DNA of 64,000 nucleotides. Origin: Conexibacter sp. CPCC 206217. GTDB taxonomy: Bacteria; Actinomycetota; Thermoleophilia; Solirubrobacterales; Solirubrobacteraceae. Below, piece after piece: positions 50,495 through 58,578 of the stretch; the stretch's first letter is position 1, and each line of letters begins with the position of its first letter. The translations under genes and the position numbers were made by a program. A model generated the notes under the pieces. That model saw nothing but the letters and a program-made list of their open reading frames with translations. It did no database searches and was not told the origin of the DNA. Location: assembly GCF_030646165.1 (NCBI RefSeq), contig NZ_JAUTDO010000004.1, positions 444,156-508,155 on the forward strand. The letters run 5' to 3'.

Positions 50495-50526
50495 TGGAAA
50501 GCAAGCCCTCTGGGCGCAGCTTTCCA
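50495..50526 (-). other. hairpin B after pstP
   Basis: TGGAAAGC and GCTTTCCA form a perfect 8-bp stem enclosing GCCC-TCT-GGGC. It starts 5 bases after the pstP stop and may be a partial terminator or mRNA-end stabiliser. Confidence 0.5.
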
Positions 50527-50531
50527 CGCGC

Positions 50532-51806
50532 TCATGGAGACAGTCTTCCCTGCTCCAACTGGGCGACGAGATCGCGCGCGTCGCTCTGCGAGCGCAGCGT
50601 GTGGTCGAGCAGCTCCTTGCGCCGCTCCGGCGGCACCGCGGCCGCCGGCACGCCCGAGATCGAGTACTGCGAGTACAGCTTCAGCCCCGCCGGCAGGTCG
50701 AACGGCAGGCCCTTGTAGACCGTCACCATGCCGCGGTCGTTGGTCCCGACGAAGAAGACCGCGCGCGTCGCGAACATCCCGGCGACGCCGAGGATGATCA
50801 GCACGACGAGGACCGAGACGGTCGCGGCGAAGATCTTCACGCGCCGCGGCAGCGGCGCGTTCTCGCGCTCGGCGCGGCGCTTGCGCGCGGCGACGACCGA
50901 GTCCAGCTCGACCGGCTGTCCGGGCGCGCCGGCGCGCGGATGCGAGATCGGCTGCTGCGCCGTGCGCGGCTCGGCGGCCGCGACCGCTCCGCGCACGTCG
51001 GCCGCGCTCAGCTCGCCGCCGGCCTGCGTCGGCTGCTCCAGCGGGGCGGTCGCGGGTGCGCCGCCGCCCGCGGGAGCGGTCGCCGCGCCGGTGACCTCCT
51101 CGAGGCGGAACAGCACGACGGTGATGTTGTCGCGGCCGCCCGCGGCGTTGGCCGCGTCGACCAGCTCACGGCCGGCCGCCTCCAGGCCCTCGGCGCCTCT
51201 GAGGATCCCGGCGATCAGCTGCTCGGAGATCATCGACGTGAGCCCGTCGCTGCACAGCAGCAGGATGTCGTCCGCCTGCGCGCGGTAGGTGCGCGTGTCG
51301 ACCTCGACGTCGGGCTCGGGCCCGAGCGCGCGCGTGATGATCGAGCGCTGCGGATGCTCCGCGGCCTCCTCCTCGGTCAGCTTGCCGCGCCGCACCAGCT
51401 CGTCGACGAGCGAGTGGTCGCGCGTCAGGCGCGTCAGCTCGCCCTCGCGCCAGAGGTAGGCGCGGCTGTCGCCGACGTGCGCGACCGACAGCTCCTCGCC
51501 GTCGAGGTAGGCGGCGGTCAGCGTCGTGCCCATCCCGGCGCGGTCGCGGTCCTCCTGCGACAGCTTGTGGATCCGCGCGTTCGCCTCCAGCACGCGCGTG
51601 GCGAGCCGCTCCTCGGTCGTGCCGCCCTCCGGCAGCCCGGGCGCGAACGTGTCCGCGGCCAGCTTCGAGGCGACCTCGCCGGCCTGCGCGCCGCCCATCC
51701 CGTCGGCGACGACGAACAGCGGCGAGCGCGCGAAGAAGTTGTCCTCGTTCGCGCGACGCGCGAGGCCGGTGTCGGACTTCTCGAAGTGCTCGGCGACGCG
51801 CAGCAT
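50532..51806 (-). CDS. pstP: PP2C-type Ser/Thr phosphatase PstP
   Basis: The product has 424 residues. The PP2C domain (about 3-240) has RRANEDNFF, VVADGMGGAQAGE, AHVGDSRAYL, LTRDHS, LLLCSDGLTSMIS and GRDNITVVL, which cover the metal-binding Asp residues. A linker of about 80 residues, a membrane helix near 340-362 and a C-terminal external part of about 60 residues follow. It reverses the action of PknB-type kinases. It lies between fhaB and rodA, as in mycobacteria. Confidence 0.94.
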   Translation of the reverse strand: MLRVAEHFEKSDTGLARRANEDNFFARSPLFVVADGMGGAQAGEVASKLAADTFAPGLPEGGTTEERLATRVLEANARIHKLSQEDRDRAGMGTTLTAAYLDGEELSVAHVGDSRAYLWREGELTRLTRDHSLVDELVRRGKLTEEEAAEHPQRSIITRALGPEPDVEVDTRTYRAQADDILLLCSDGLTSMISEQLIAGILRGAEGLEAAGRELVDAANAAGGRDNITVVLFRLEEVTGAATAPAGGGAPATAPLEQPTQAGGELSAADVRGAVAAAEPRTAQQPISHPRAGAPGQPVELDSVVAARKRRAERENAPLPRRVKIFAATVSVLVVLIILGVAGMFATRAVFFVGTNDRGMVTVYKGLPFDLPAGLKLYSQYSISGVPAAAVPPERRKELLDHTLRSQSDARDLVAQLEQGRLSP

Positions 51807-51824
51807 CAGATCGGGCGGCCCATC

Positions 51825-52337
51825 TCAGTCTTGAAGGTAGGAGAACTCACTGTCACCGATCCGGATGCGGTCGCCGTGATGCAGCGGTTGGATCCCGCGC
51901 AACGGCTCCTCGTTGAGGAACGTTCCGTTCGTCGAGCCCAGATCCTCCAGCACGAGCACGCTGCCCTGCCGTTCGATCCGCGCGTGCTGGCTTGACGCGA
52001 ACGGATCCTCGAGCCTGATCTCGACGTTGCCGCGGCCGAGCGTCGCACCGCCCGTCAGATCGTAGGCGATTCCGGTCGTGTGCCCCGGCGCGTGCTCCAC
52101 GACCAGCCGCGGCTCGCCGTCGCCGACATGGTCGCCGAGCATGTCGTCGGAGGCGCTGTGCATCGCCGTCGCGTCGGCCGGCGGCGCCCCCGCGTGGTCG
52201 TCGACGGCGACCGCGTCGGCCGCCGGCTGGGCGCGCCGCAGGTCCTTCAGCGAGCTGCGCACGACCCACAGCAGGAACAGGTACAGCACGACGAGGAAGC
52301 CGAGCTTGAGGGCAACGGAGATCGGTTCGAGCGTCAT
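51825..52337 (-). CDS. fhaB: FHA-domain protein FhaB (FipA-type)
   Basis: The product has 170 residues. An N-terminal membrane helix (9-27, ALKLGFLVVLYLFLLWVVRS) is followed by a variable linker and a C-terminal FHA domain with TLGRGNVEIRLEDPFASSQH and LGSTNGTFLNEEPL. It binds phosphothreonine on kinase partners at the membrane. The ATG follows the fhaA stop by four bases, with GGAG inside the fhaA end. Confidence 0.93.
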   Translation of the reverse strand: MTLEPISVALKLGFLVVLYLFLLWVVRSSLKDLRRAQPAADAVAVDDHAGAPPADATAMHSASDDMLGDHVGDGEPRLVVEHAPGHTTGIAYDLTGGATLGRGNVEIRLEDPFASSQHARIERQGSVLVLEDLGSTNGTFLNEEPLRGIQPLHHGDRIRIGDSEFSYLQD

Positions 52338-52341
52338 CGCG

Positions 52342-53100
52342 TCACTCCAGCTCGAACGTCAGCTGCGTCTGGCCGATCTCGATCCGGTCGCCGCCGCGCA
52401 GCAGCTGTGCCTGCTCGATCCGCGCGCCGTTGACCGTCACGCCGTTGGTCGAGCCGAGGTCGGCGATCATCCAGCCGTCGCCGCGCGGGCGCACCTCGGC
52501 GTGTCTGCGCGAGACGTTGCCGTCGGCCAGCACGATGTCGCAGTCGCGGCTGCGTCCGAGCGTCGCGCCGGCGGCGCCGACGACCATCCGCTTCCCGTCG
52601 GTCACCAGCAGGGCGGTCCGCGCCCGCTCGCGCGCACGCTCCTCCAGCGGCTCCTGCAGCCGCTCGGCGGCGCTGTAGATCATCGTGTGGCCCGATTCGC
52701 CCTGCGACGGCTCCGCGGCCGGCTCGTGCGCCGGCTGCACCAGCCGCGCCTGGATCCCGAACTCGCCCAGCCGCAGCCGCTCGTCGGTGTTGAACTCGAT
52801 CACGGGCCGCGACATCAGCGCGAATCTCTCGCGCCGCGCGTGCTCCAGCAGGTACGCCGCGAACTCGTCGACGAGCTGGCCCTCCAGGTCGCGGAATCTG
52901 TCGCGGTCGGCCGGCGACAGATAGACCGCGTACTCGTTCGGCACGTACACCCGCGAGACCGACAGCGACTGGTGCTCCTCCATCTCCCTCGCCAGCTTGC
53001 GCGCGATCTCGACCGGGCGCACCTCGGAGCGGAAGGCACGACTGAACGTGCCCTCGACGAGGGATGCGATCTTGCTTTCGAGGCTGCGGAAGACGCTCAT
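52342..53100 (-). CDS. fhaA: FHA-domain protein FhaA (DUF3662 type)
   Basis: The product has 252 residues. The N-terminal DUF3662 domain (about 1-120) is GTFSRAFRSEVRPVEIARKL with VPNEYAVYLSPADRDRF. The C-terminal FHA domain has TLGRSRDCDIVLADGNVSRR and LGSTNGVTVNG. FhaA binds phosphorylated MviN in mycobacteria and controls wall synthesis. The ATG at 53100 gives the family start MSVFRSLESKI. Confidence 0.94.
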   Translation of the reverse strand: MSVFRSLESKIASLVEGTFSRAFRSEVRPVEIARKLAREMEEHQSLSVSRVYVPNEYAVYLSPADRDRFRDLEGQLVDEFAAYLLEHARRERFALMSRPVIEFNTDERLRLGEFGIQARLVQPAHEPAAEPSQGESGHTMIYSAAERLQEPLEERARERARTALLVTDGKRMVVGAAGATLGRSRDCDIVLADGNVSRRHAEVRPRGDGWMIADLGSTNGVTVNGARIEQAQLLRGGDRIEIGQTQLTFELE

Positions 53101-53126
53101 ACGGTGCGCCAGGGCGCGTTTCCATG

Positions 53127-55160
53127 CTACGGGAGAGGCCGGGGGGCGGCTGCCGGCCCATCCACCGGCCGTTCGAAGTCGTCCGCGCAGCGGCGGCGCG
53201 CTTGCACCTGGCGCACCGCCCGCGCCGCGACCGCCACCAGCACCGCGACGGCGGCGCCGAGCGCCGCACCGCGCGGATCCGGGCTCGGGACGGTGCCCTT
53301 CATGCTCGCTCCGATCGCGCCCGCGCCGGCTGCCAGCGCGGCCGCCCAGACGATCCCCGCGACGAGGTCGACGGCGGCGTGGCGCCCCCGCACCAGCCAC
53401 GGCAGCACCGCCGCGCCGGCCGCCCACAGCAGCGCCGTCGCGAGCGCGCCGGACTGGAGCAGCGGCCGCAGCCCGTGCTCGAAGGCGCCGCTGAGCGAGT
53501 CGTCCCAGCGCGGCAGCGGCTGCGTCCCTCTCGCGCGGCCGTAGAAGAGCGTCGTGCGCGCGAGCGGCTCCGCCAGCGCCAGCAGCCAGAAGCCGAGCGC
53601 CCCGAGCGCGGCGCGGCGCCACACGGTGCGCGCCTGCCCCGCGATCGCCGGATACGCGCCGGACAGCATCGCCGCGCCCAGCAGGGGCGCCGCGAACGGG
53701 ACCGACCAGCCGCGGCCCTTGCCGCCGAACGGCAGCAGCAGCGGGATCGCGACGACGCCGCAGGCGCCGATCAGCGCGATCCCCGGCACGCCGCCGGGCC
53801 CGGCCAGCCACGTCAGCAGCAGGAACGCGCTCGCGAGCCAGCCGATCCGCGGCAGCAGCCCGATCGCGAGCGCCGCGACCAGCCCCGCCAGCAGCGGATT
53901 CGGGACCGCGACCCCGCGCGCGAGCGGCGCCAGCCCGACCGCCAGCGCGACGACGACCCCGCCCGCGACCCCCGGCAGCACATGGCCGCGCACGAACGGC
54001 GACGGCCGCCGGACCGGATCGGCCTGCGGCGCGAGCGGATCGAACGGCGCGGCGCCGTGCCTGTGCCAGCGGCCCGAGACGACGGGGTCCGCACGCCTGT
54101 CGTGCACGGTCCAGACGCCGGGCGCGGCGCCCAGCTCGGCCGCGACCTCCGCCAGCTCCTGCTCGCGCGAGCGGCGGCGCCAGCCGCGGCGGCCGCGCTC
54201 GGCGACCTGCGTGACGGCGGTCGCGAAGCGCTCGACGTGCGGCGCCTCGACGGTGCCGGGCTCGTCGCCCAGCTGCGGCAGCGCCGCCGTCAGCGCACGG
54301 TGCAGGTGCGCGACGGTCCCGCGCTCCCTCGGCCGCGGCAGCAGCGCACGGTCGATCGCCTCGCACAGCTCGGGCGGCAGGTCGTTGCGCTGGCGCGCCA
54401 GCGACGGCAGCGTCGCGCCGAGCCGGCGCGCGGTCGCCACGGCCGTGCCGGCGCGCACCGGGTTGACGCCGGAGAGCGCCTCGTACAGCACGAGCGCGGC
54501 CGCGTAGAGGTCGGCCGGCGCGCCGGCCTCTCTCCCCTCGGCCTGCTCCGGCGCCATGTAGGCGAGCGTGCCGACGACGTCGCCGGTGCGCGTCAGCGCC
54601 TCGCCGCCCTCGCCCTCGACGATCCGCGCGACGCCGAAATCGGTCAGCTTGCAATAGAACCCGCTCCCCACCCCACCGCCCGCATACGTCGCGTCCGGGA
54701 TCAGCACGTTGGACGGCTTCACGTCGCGGTGCACGACGCCTTGCGCGTGCGCATGCGCCAGCGCTTGACACAGCGAGATGCCGATCAGCGCGACGTCGCG
54801 GTCCGACAGCGCGCCCGCGCGCAGCAGGTCGGCGAGCGTCCCGCCGCGCACCAGCTCGGTCACGAGGTAGGTGACGCCGTCCTCGGAGCCGGCCTCGTAG
54901 AGCGTCACGATCGCCGGATGCGCGAGCCGCGCAGCGGCGCGCGCCTCCTGCTCGGCGCGGCCAGAGGCGTGGTCGAGCGCGATCGCCTTGACGGCGACGT
55001 CGCGCGCAAGGCGCTCGTCGTGCGCCAGCCAGACGACGCCGAATGCGCCCGCGCCGAGCTGATGCAGCAACCTGTAGCGGTCGAGCACGAGTTGCTGGGC
55101 GCCGTGTCCGGGCAGGCGCGCGGTGGGTGCGTCGGTCCCGCTCACTCTCCGGTCTTCCAC
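53127..55160 (-). CDS. polytopic Ser/Thr protein kinase
   Basis: The product has 677 residues. The kinase domain (about 28-290) has G-loop LGAGAFGVVW, VAVKAIAL Lys, VVHRDVKPSN, DFGVARI and APEQAEGR. The C-terminal half (about 385-660) is not PASTA; it is strongly hydrophobic with about eight membrane helices (for example GVVVALAVGLAPLARGVAV and LLGAAMLSGAYPAIAGQA). A multi-pass sensor or transporter-like domain fused to a kinase is implied. It occupies the upstream end of the division operon, where many actinobacteria have no kinase. The start (GTG at 55160) is uncertain; a second GTG is five codons on. Confidence 0.85.
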   Translation of the reverse strand: MEDRRVSGTDAPTARLPGHGAQQLVLDRYRLLHQLGAGAFGVVWLAHDERLARDVAVKAIALDHASGRAEQEARAAARLAHPAIVTLYEAGSEDGVTYLVTELVRGGTLADLLRAGALSDRDVALIGISLCQALAHAHAQGVVHRDVKPSNVLIPDATYAGGGVGSGFYCKLTDFGVARIVEGEGGEALTRTGDVVGTLAYMAPEQAEGREAGAPADLYAAALVLYEALSGVNPVRAGTAVATARRLGATLPSLARQRNDLPPELCEAIDRALLPRPRERGTVAHLHRALTAALPQLGDEPGTVEAPHVERFATAVTQVAERGRRGWRRRSREQELAEVAAELGAAPGVWTVHDRRADPVVSGRWHRHGAAPFDPLAPQADPVRRPSPFVRGHVLPGVAGGVVVALAVGLAPLARGVAVPNPLLAGLVAALAIGLLPRIGWLASAFLLLTWLAGPGGVPGIALIGACGVVAIPLLLPFGGKGRGWSVPFAAPLLGAAMLSGAYPAIAGQARTVWRRAALGALGFWLLALAEPLARTTLFYGRARGTQPLPRWDDSLSGAFEHGLRPLLQSGALATALLWAAGAAVLPWLVRGRHAAVDLVAGIVWAAALAAGAGAIGASMKGTVPSPDPRGAALGAAVAVLVAVAARAVRQVQARRRCADDFERPVDGPAAAPRPLP

Positions 55161-55275
55161 GTCTTGCAGGCACTCCCTCCCGCATGTCGAACCCCGTGCG
55201 GGGGCAGGACTGCCCAGAGTCCGGCCGAATGGCTGGTCATACTGATCGTTCCGGGTTTGTTAAGGAGCATGATTT
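55161..55275. promoter_or_regulatory. divergent promoter region, kinase operon and plus-strand pair
   Basis: The 115-base gap serves genes on both strands. It holds small inverted repeats CCCCG-TG-CGGGG and GGACT-N5-AGTCC. CATACT at about 55234 on the plus strand could be a -10 box. No sigma-28 box is visible, so these genes appear to be outside the flagellar regulon. Confidence 0.4.
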
Positions 55276-56406
55276 TTGTCGTTCTTCGACGAGGCTGACG
55301 AGCCGCGTACAACGCCACGGACCCGCCGTGCTCCGTCCGGAGGCGGCGGCAGCCGACCACCGGCCGACGACCAGACGCTGCTGGTCCGTCGACTCGTTGC
55401 CTTCGGCGCGGTCATCGTCGTGCTCGTTCTGCTGGTCGTCCTCGTCCGGGGATGCGTCGGCAACCGCAAGGAACAGGCCCTCAAGGATTACAACCGCGAC
55501 GTCAGCACGTTGATGCAAGCGTCCAGAAGCAGAGTCAGCGGGCCGTTGTTCGCGGCTCTGGAAGGCGCCGCCTCCCAGAGAGGTGAGCAGGTCACGGAGG
55601 CGATCGCGCAGCTGCGCGTCGTCGCGGAGAGAGAGTACGACCAGGCGAAGGCGCTCGACGCGCCAGATCAGGTCGCCGACGCGCAGCACAACCTCGAGCT
55701 GCTGCTGTCGCTGCGCGAGGACGGCGTGAGAGTGATCGCCGACAGAATCCAGCAGGCGATCGGCACCTCGGCCGCCGCCGGCACCGCGCTCGACTCCGTC
55801 GCCGCGCAGATGCAGGCCTTCAACGCCTCCGACGTCGTCTACTCGCAGCGCGTCGCGCCGTTCATCAAACGCGCGCTGGAGGACGCCGGGATCCCTGCGA
55901 CCTACAGTGGCGAGACCGGCGAGCAGGTGCTGGCGTACTCGGACTTCCTGCCCAACATCGGCTGGATGGATCCTGCCAACGTCGCCAGAGCGCTCGGCGC
56001 GACCAGCACCAGCGCGGCCGACAGAAGCACGCCGGCGCCCGGCCTGCACGGCCACCAGCTCGACTCCGTCAGCGTCGGCGGCACGACGCTCGACCCGAGC
56101 TCGCCGGCGACGCTGCCGGCCGACCCGCCGCCGACGTTCGACGTCGCCTTCACCAACGGCGGCGAGCACGACGAGCAGAACGTCAGAGTCGTCGTCGAGA
56201 TCTCCGGCGGCGGTGCGAGCACGCCGATCACGGCCTCGACCGTCGTCCCCTCGACGGCCGCCGGCGAGTCGGCGACCGCGAGCGTCGCGTTCAACAGACC
56301 GCCGCCGACCGGCGGCACCGCCGAGATCAGAGTCACGATCGAACCCGTCCCGGGCGAGGAAGGGCTCGACAACAACACGCAGACGTACTCCGCGCTGTTC
56401 GAGTGA
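55276..56406 (+). CDS. single-pass membrane protein, unknown, CARDB-like C terminus
   Basis: The product has 376 residues. The first 35 are disordered and basic. A membrane helix at about 40-60 (VAFGAVIVVLVLLVVLVRG) is followed by an extracellular helical region (about 62-210) with coiled segments. The last 110 residues are a beta domain (DVAFTNGGEHDEQNVRVVVE, ATASVAFNRPPPTGGTAEIR) similar to CARDB/Ig-like adhesion modules. TTG at 55276 has AAGGAG 8 bases upstream. AGA is the most used Arg codon here, unlike most neighbours. It pairs with the DUF4446 gene downstream. The function is unknown. Confidence 0.8.
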   Translation: MSFFDEADEPRTTPRTRRAPSGGGGSRPPADDQTLLVRRLVAFGAVIVVLVLLVVLVRGCVGNRKEQALKDYNRDVSTLMQASRSRVSGPLFAALEGAASQRGEQVTEAIAQLRVVAEREYDQAKALDAPDQVADAQHNLELLLSLREDGVRVIADRIQQAIGTSAAAGTALDSVAAQMQAFNASDVVYSQRVAPFIKRALEDAGIPATYSGETGEQVLAYSDFLPNIGWMDPANVARALGATSTSAADRSTPAPGLHGHQLDSVSVGGTTLDPSSPATLPADPPPTFDVAFTNGGEHDEQNVRVVVEISGGGASTPITASTVVPSTAAGESATASVAFNRPPPTGGTAEIRVTIEPVPGEEGLDNNTQTYSALFE

Positions 56407-56416
56407 GGCACCGCGG

Positions 56417-56932
56417 ATGGACGAGCTGACCAGCACGGCGGGGATCGTGGCGCTCGCCGGCTGCGCGCTCGCGCTGGTCGCGCTCGTCGTCGCGATCGTG
56501 CTGGCCGTGACGCTGCGGCGCGTGCGGCGCGACCAGCGCGTGCTGCTGGGCGAGGAGGGCACGACGACCGACCTCGTCGAGCACGCGGCCGCACTGGAGC
56601 TGGAATACCGCGCGCTGCACGCGTTCGTCGAGGACGCGGCGGCGCGCCTGCACAGCCGCATGGACGTCGCCGAGCAGCGGCTCGACGGCGCGATCTCCTA
56701 CAGCGCGCTCGTGCGCTACGACGCCTACGGCGAGATGACCGGCCACCAGTCGACCTCGATCGCGTTGCTGGACGCGCGCAGAGACGGCGTCGTGCTGTCG
56801 TCGATCATGCACCGCGACGCCGCGCGGCTGTACGCGAAGCAGGTTCGCCGCGGCGTCGGCGAGCTGCAGCTGTCGCCCGAGGAGGCGGAGGCGGTGCGGC
56901 TCGCGCTGGAGTCTCCGGGCGAGCACGACTGA
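56417..56932 (+). CDS. DUF4446 membrane protein
   Basis: The product has 171 residues. An N-terminal membrane helix (8-33, ALAGCALALVALVVAIVLAV) is followed by a helical segment and the DUF4446 domain (YSALVRYDAYGEMTGHQSTS, IALLDARRDGVVLSSI). The family is common in Gram-positives, often near chromosome-partition genes, and its function is unknown. It follows the previous gene by 10 bases. Confidence 0.85.
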   Translation: MDELTSTAGIVALAGCALALVALVVAIVLAVTLRRVRRDQRVLLGEEGTTTDLVEHAAALELEYRALHAFVEDAAARLHSRMDVAEQRLDGAISYSALVRYDAYGEMTGHQSTSIALLDARRDGVVLSSIMHRDAARLYAKQVRRGVGELQLSPEEAEAVRLALESPGEHD

Positions 56933-56935
56933 GCG

Positions 56936-56968
56936 CGCGGGCGCACGCCCCGGCCCCGCGCGCCCGCG
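56936..56968 (+). terminator. possible terminator after DUF4446 gene
   Basis: CGCGGGCGC and GCGCCCGCG form a 9-bp stem with a 15-base loop, starting 4 bases after the stop. There is no T-run. Confidence 0.4.
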
Positions 56969-56984
56969 ACCACCGCCGACCGTC

Positions 56985-56990
56985 TACGCT
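56985..56990 (+). promoter_or_regulatory. candidate -10 box giving a leaderless pheA transcript
   Basis: TACGCT ends 6 bases before the pheA ATG, the spacing of actinobacterial leaderless promoters. No Shine-Dalgarno is present. Seen by eye only. Confidence 0.4.
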
Positions 56991-56996
56991 CGGCCC

Positions 56997-57839
56997 ATGC
57001 GCGTCGGATATCTCGGTCCCGAGGGGACCAACACGCACGAGGCGCTGCTCGGCGCGATCGCCGGCGAGCAGCACGAGCAGATTGCGCTGCCGACGATCCA
57101 CGACAGCGTCGTAGCGGTCCAGGACGGCGAGGTCGACCGCGCGCTGGTGCCGATCGAGAACGCGATCGAGGGCTCCGTCAACGCGACGCTCGACGCGCTC
57201 GCGATCGACGCCGACCAGGTCACGATCATCGGCGAGGTGCTGCACCCGATCCACACGAACCTGATCGCGCGCGGCCCGCTGGAGCTGAGCGCGATCGACG
57301 TCGTCGTCTCGCACCCGCAGGCCAACGGCCAGTGCGCGCAGTTCCTGCGCACGCGGCTGCCGCAGGCGCGCGTGGTTGCGGTCAGCTCGACCGCCGACGC
57401 CGTCCGCGCGGTCGCCGAGGGCGAGCTGGGCCCGCACGCCGCAGCGCTCGGCAGCCGGATCGCCGCGCAGCAGTACGGCTGCGAGATCCTCTGCGCCGGC
57501 GTCGACGACGTCAGCGGCAACGAGACGCGCTTCGTGTGGCTGGCGCCGCTCGGCACCCCGGTCGGCGAGCACGGCCCGTGGAAGACGGCGATCGTCTTCT
57601 GGGGCGTCGGTGCGGAGGCGCCGGGCTGGCTCGTGCGCTGTCTCTCCGAGCTGGCCTTCCGCGGCGTCAACCTGACGCGGATCGAGTCGCGGCCGCGCAA
57701 GCAGGGACTCGGCCGCTACATGTTCTTCCTCGACCTCGAGGGCCGCGACGACGAGCAGCCGGTCGCGGAGGCGCTGGCCGCCCTGCGCGGCCACGTCGAG
57801 CACCTGCGCGTGCTCGGCTCGTTCCCCGTCGCCGCCTGA
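56997..57839 (+). CDS. pheA: prephenate dehydratase PheA
   Basis: The product has 280 residues. The catalytic domain has GYLGPEGTNTHEAL, VPIENAIEGSVNATLDAL and the NETRF motif needed for catalysis. The C-terminal ACT domain has RIESRPRKQGLGRYMFFLDL for phenylalanine feedback. It converts prephenate to phenylpyruvate. It is monofunctional, without a chorismate mutase domain. It is flanked by an HNH gene and a DUF4446 gene, with no amino-acid operon around it. Confidence 0.95.
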   Translation: MRVGYLGPEGTNTHEALLGAIAGEQHEQIALPTIHDSVVAVQDGEVDRALVPIENAIEGSVNATLDALAIDADQVTIIGEVLHPIHTNLIARGPLELSAIDVVVSHPQANGQCAQFLRTRLPQARVVAVSSTADAVRAVAEGELGPHAAALGSRIAAQQYGCEILCAGVDDVSGNETRFVWLAPLGTPVGEHGPWKTAIVFWGVGAEAPGWLVRCLSELAFRGVNLTRIESRPRKQGLGRYMFFLDLEGRDDEQPVAEALAALRGHVEHLRVLGSFPVAA

Positions 57840-57896
57840 GCGCAACCCCTGTTCACAAGTCGTCGAGGCGCGGTCGCTACACTGCGTGCTGCGGTT

Positions 57897-58466
57897 ATGG
57901 CCACCTTGGTACCACCAGCGCAATCGGAGTCCGCGTCGCCTCTGGAGCACCAGCGACGCGGGCGTGATGGTGGCCGGGTGCTCGTATTGAACGCGACCTT
58001 CGAACCGATCAACGTCTGCACGGTTCGTCGCGCGGTCGTGTTGCTGCTGAAGGAGAAGGCGGAGATCCTCGAGCACGGGGACTACCACCTGCACTCCGGC
58101 AGCTCGACGGTGAGGAGGCCGATGGTGATCCGCCTCGTCTCCTACGTGCGCGTCCCGCGCGACACGCACCGTCGCAAGATCACGCGTAGGGCAGTCTTCG
58201 CCCGCGACGACTGGACCTGCCAGTACTGCGGCTCGCGCGGCAACCTGACGGTCGACCACGTGATCCCCCGCTCCAAGGGCGGCGGCTCGACATGGGACAA
58301 CATCGTCGCCTCGTGCGCCCCGTGCAACCGCCGCAAGGGCGACTCGATGCCCAACCAGGCCGGCATGATCCCGAAGATGAAGCCCAAGACCCCGGGCCCG
58401 AACGTCTTCATCCAGGTCGCGAGCCCGACGATCCCGCGGGCCTGGCAGCGGTACCTGGCGATCTAG
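57897..58466 (+). CDS. HNH endonuclease-family protein
   Basis: The product has 189 residues. The N-terminal segment VLVLNATFEPINVCTVRRAV is typical of a chromosomally conserved bacterial HNH family. The HNH core is CQYCG, then VDHVIPRSKGGGSTWDNI and CAPCNRRKG, with two CxxC zinc pairs. It may act in DNA repair or processing; the cellular role is not established. TACACT 13 bases before the ATG could be its -10, giving a very short leader. It is not inside an intron or intein, so homing is unlikely. Confidence 0.9.
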   Translation: MATLVPPAQSESASPLEHQRRGRDGGRVLVLNATFEPINVCTVRRAVVLLLKEKAEILEHGDYHLHSGSSTVRRPMVIRLVSYVRVPRDTHRRKITRRAVFARDDWTCQYCGSRGNLTVDHVIPRSKGGGSTWDNIVASCAPCNRRKGDSMPNQAGMIPKMKPKTPGPNVFIQVASPTIPRAWQRYLAI

Positions 58467-58481
58467 TGGCGTGACGCCACT
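58465..58481. terminator. hairpin 1 after HNH gene
   Basis: AGTGGCGT-G-ACGCCACT begins inside the HNH stop codon. It is the first of three consecutive perfect inverted repeats. Confidence 0.4.
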
Positions 58482-58486
58482 GGTCC

Positions 58487-58506
58487 GGAACGGCTGGCGC
58501 CGTTCC
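58487..58506. terminator. hairpin 2 after HNH gene
   Basis: GGAACGGC-TGGC-GCCGTTCC, an 8-bp stem with a 4-base loop, followed on the plus strand by AACTGCCCC. Confidence 0.4.
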
Positions 58507-58546
58507 AACTGCCCCGCGAGCCACGTCGCATCCGGCCGTGGAAACA

Positions 58547-58578
58547 CGAAGGGCGCTGTCGACAAACAGCGCCCTTCG
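58547..58578. terminator. hairpin 3, main terminator between HNH and gyrA
   Basis: CGAAGGGCGCTGT and ACAGCGCCCTTCG form a perfect 13-bp stem with a 6-base loop. It is symmetric, so it could end transcripts from both strands. Confidence 0.65.

Noticed and set aside
57897-58466. HNH gene as a homing endonuclease or mobile element
   Set aside because: It is not embedded in an intron or intein, has no terminal repeats, and its N-terminal motif belongs to a conserved chromosomal family.
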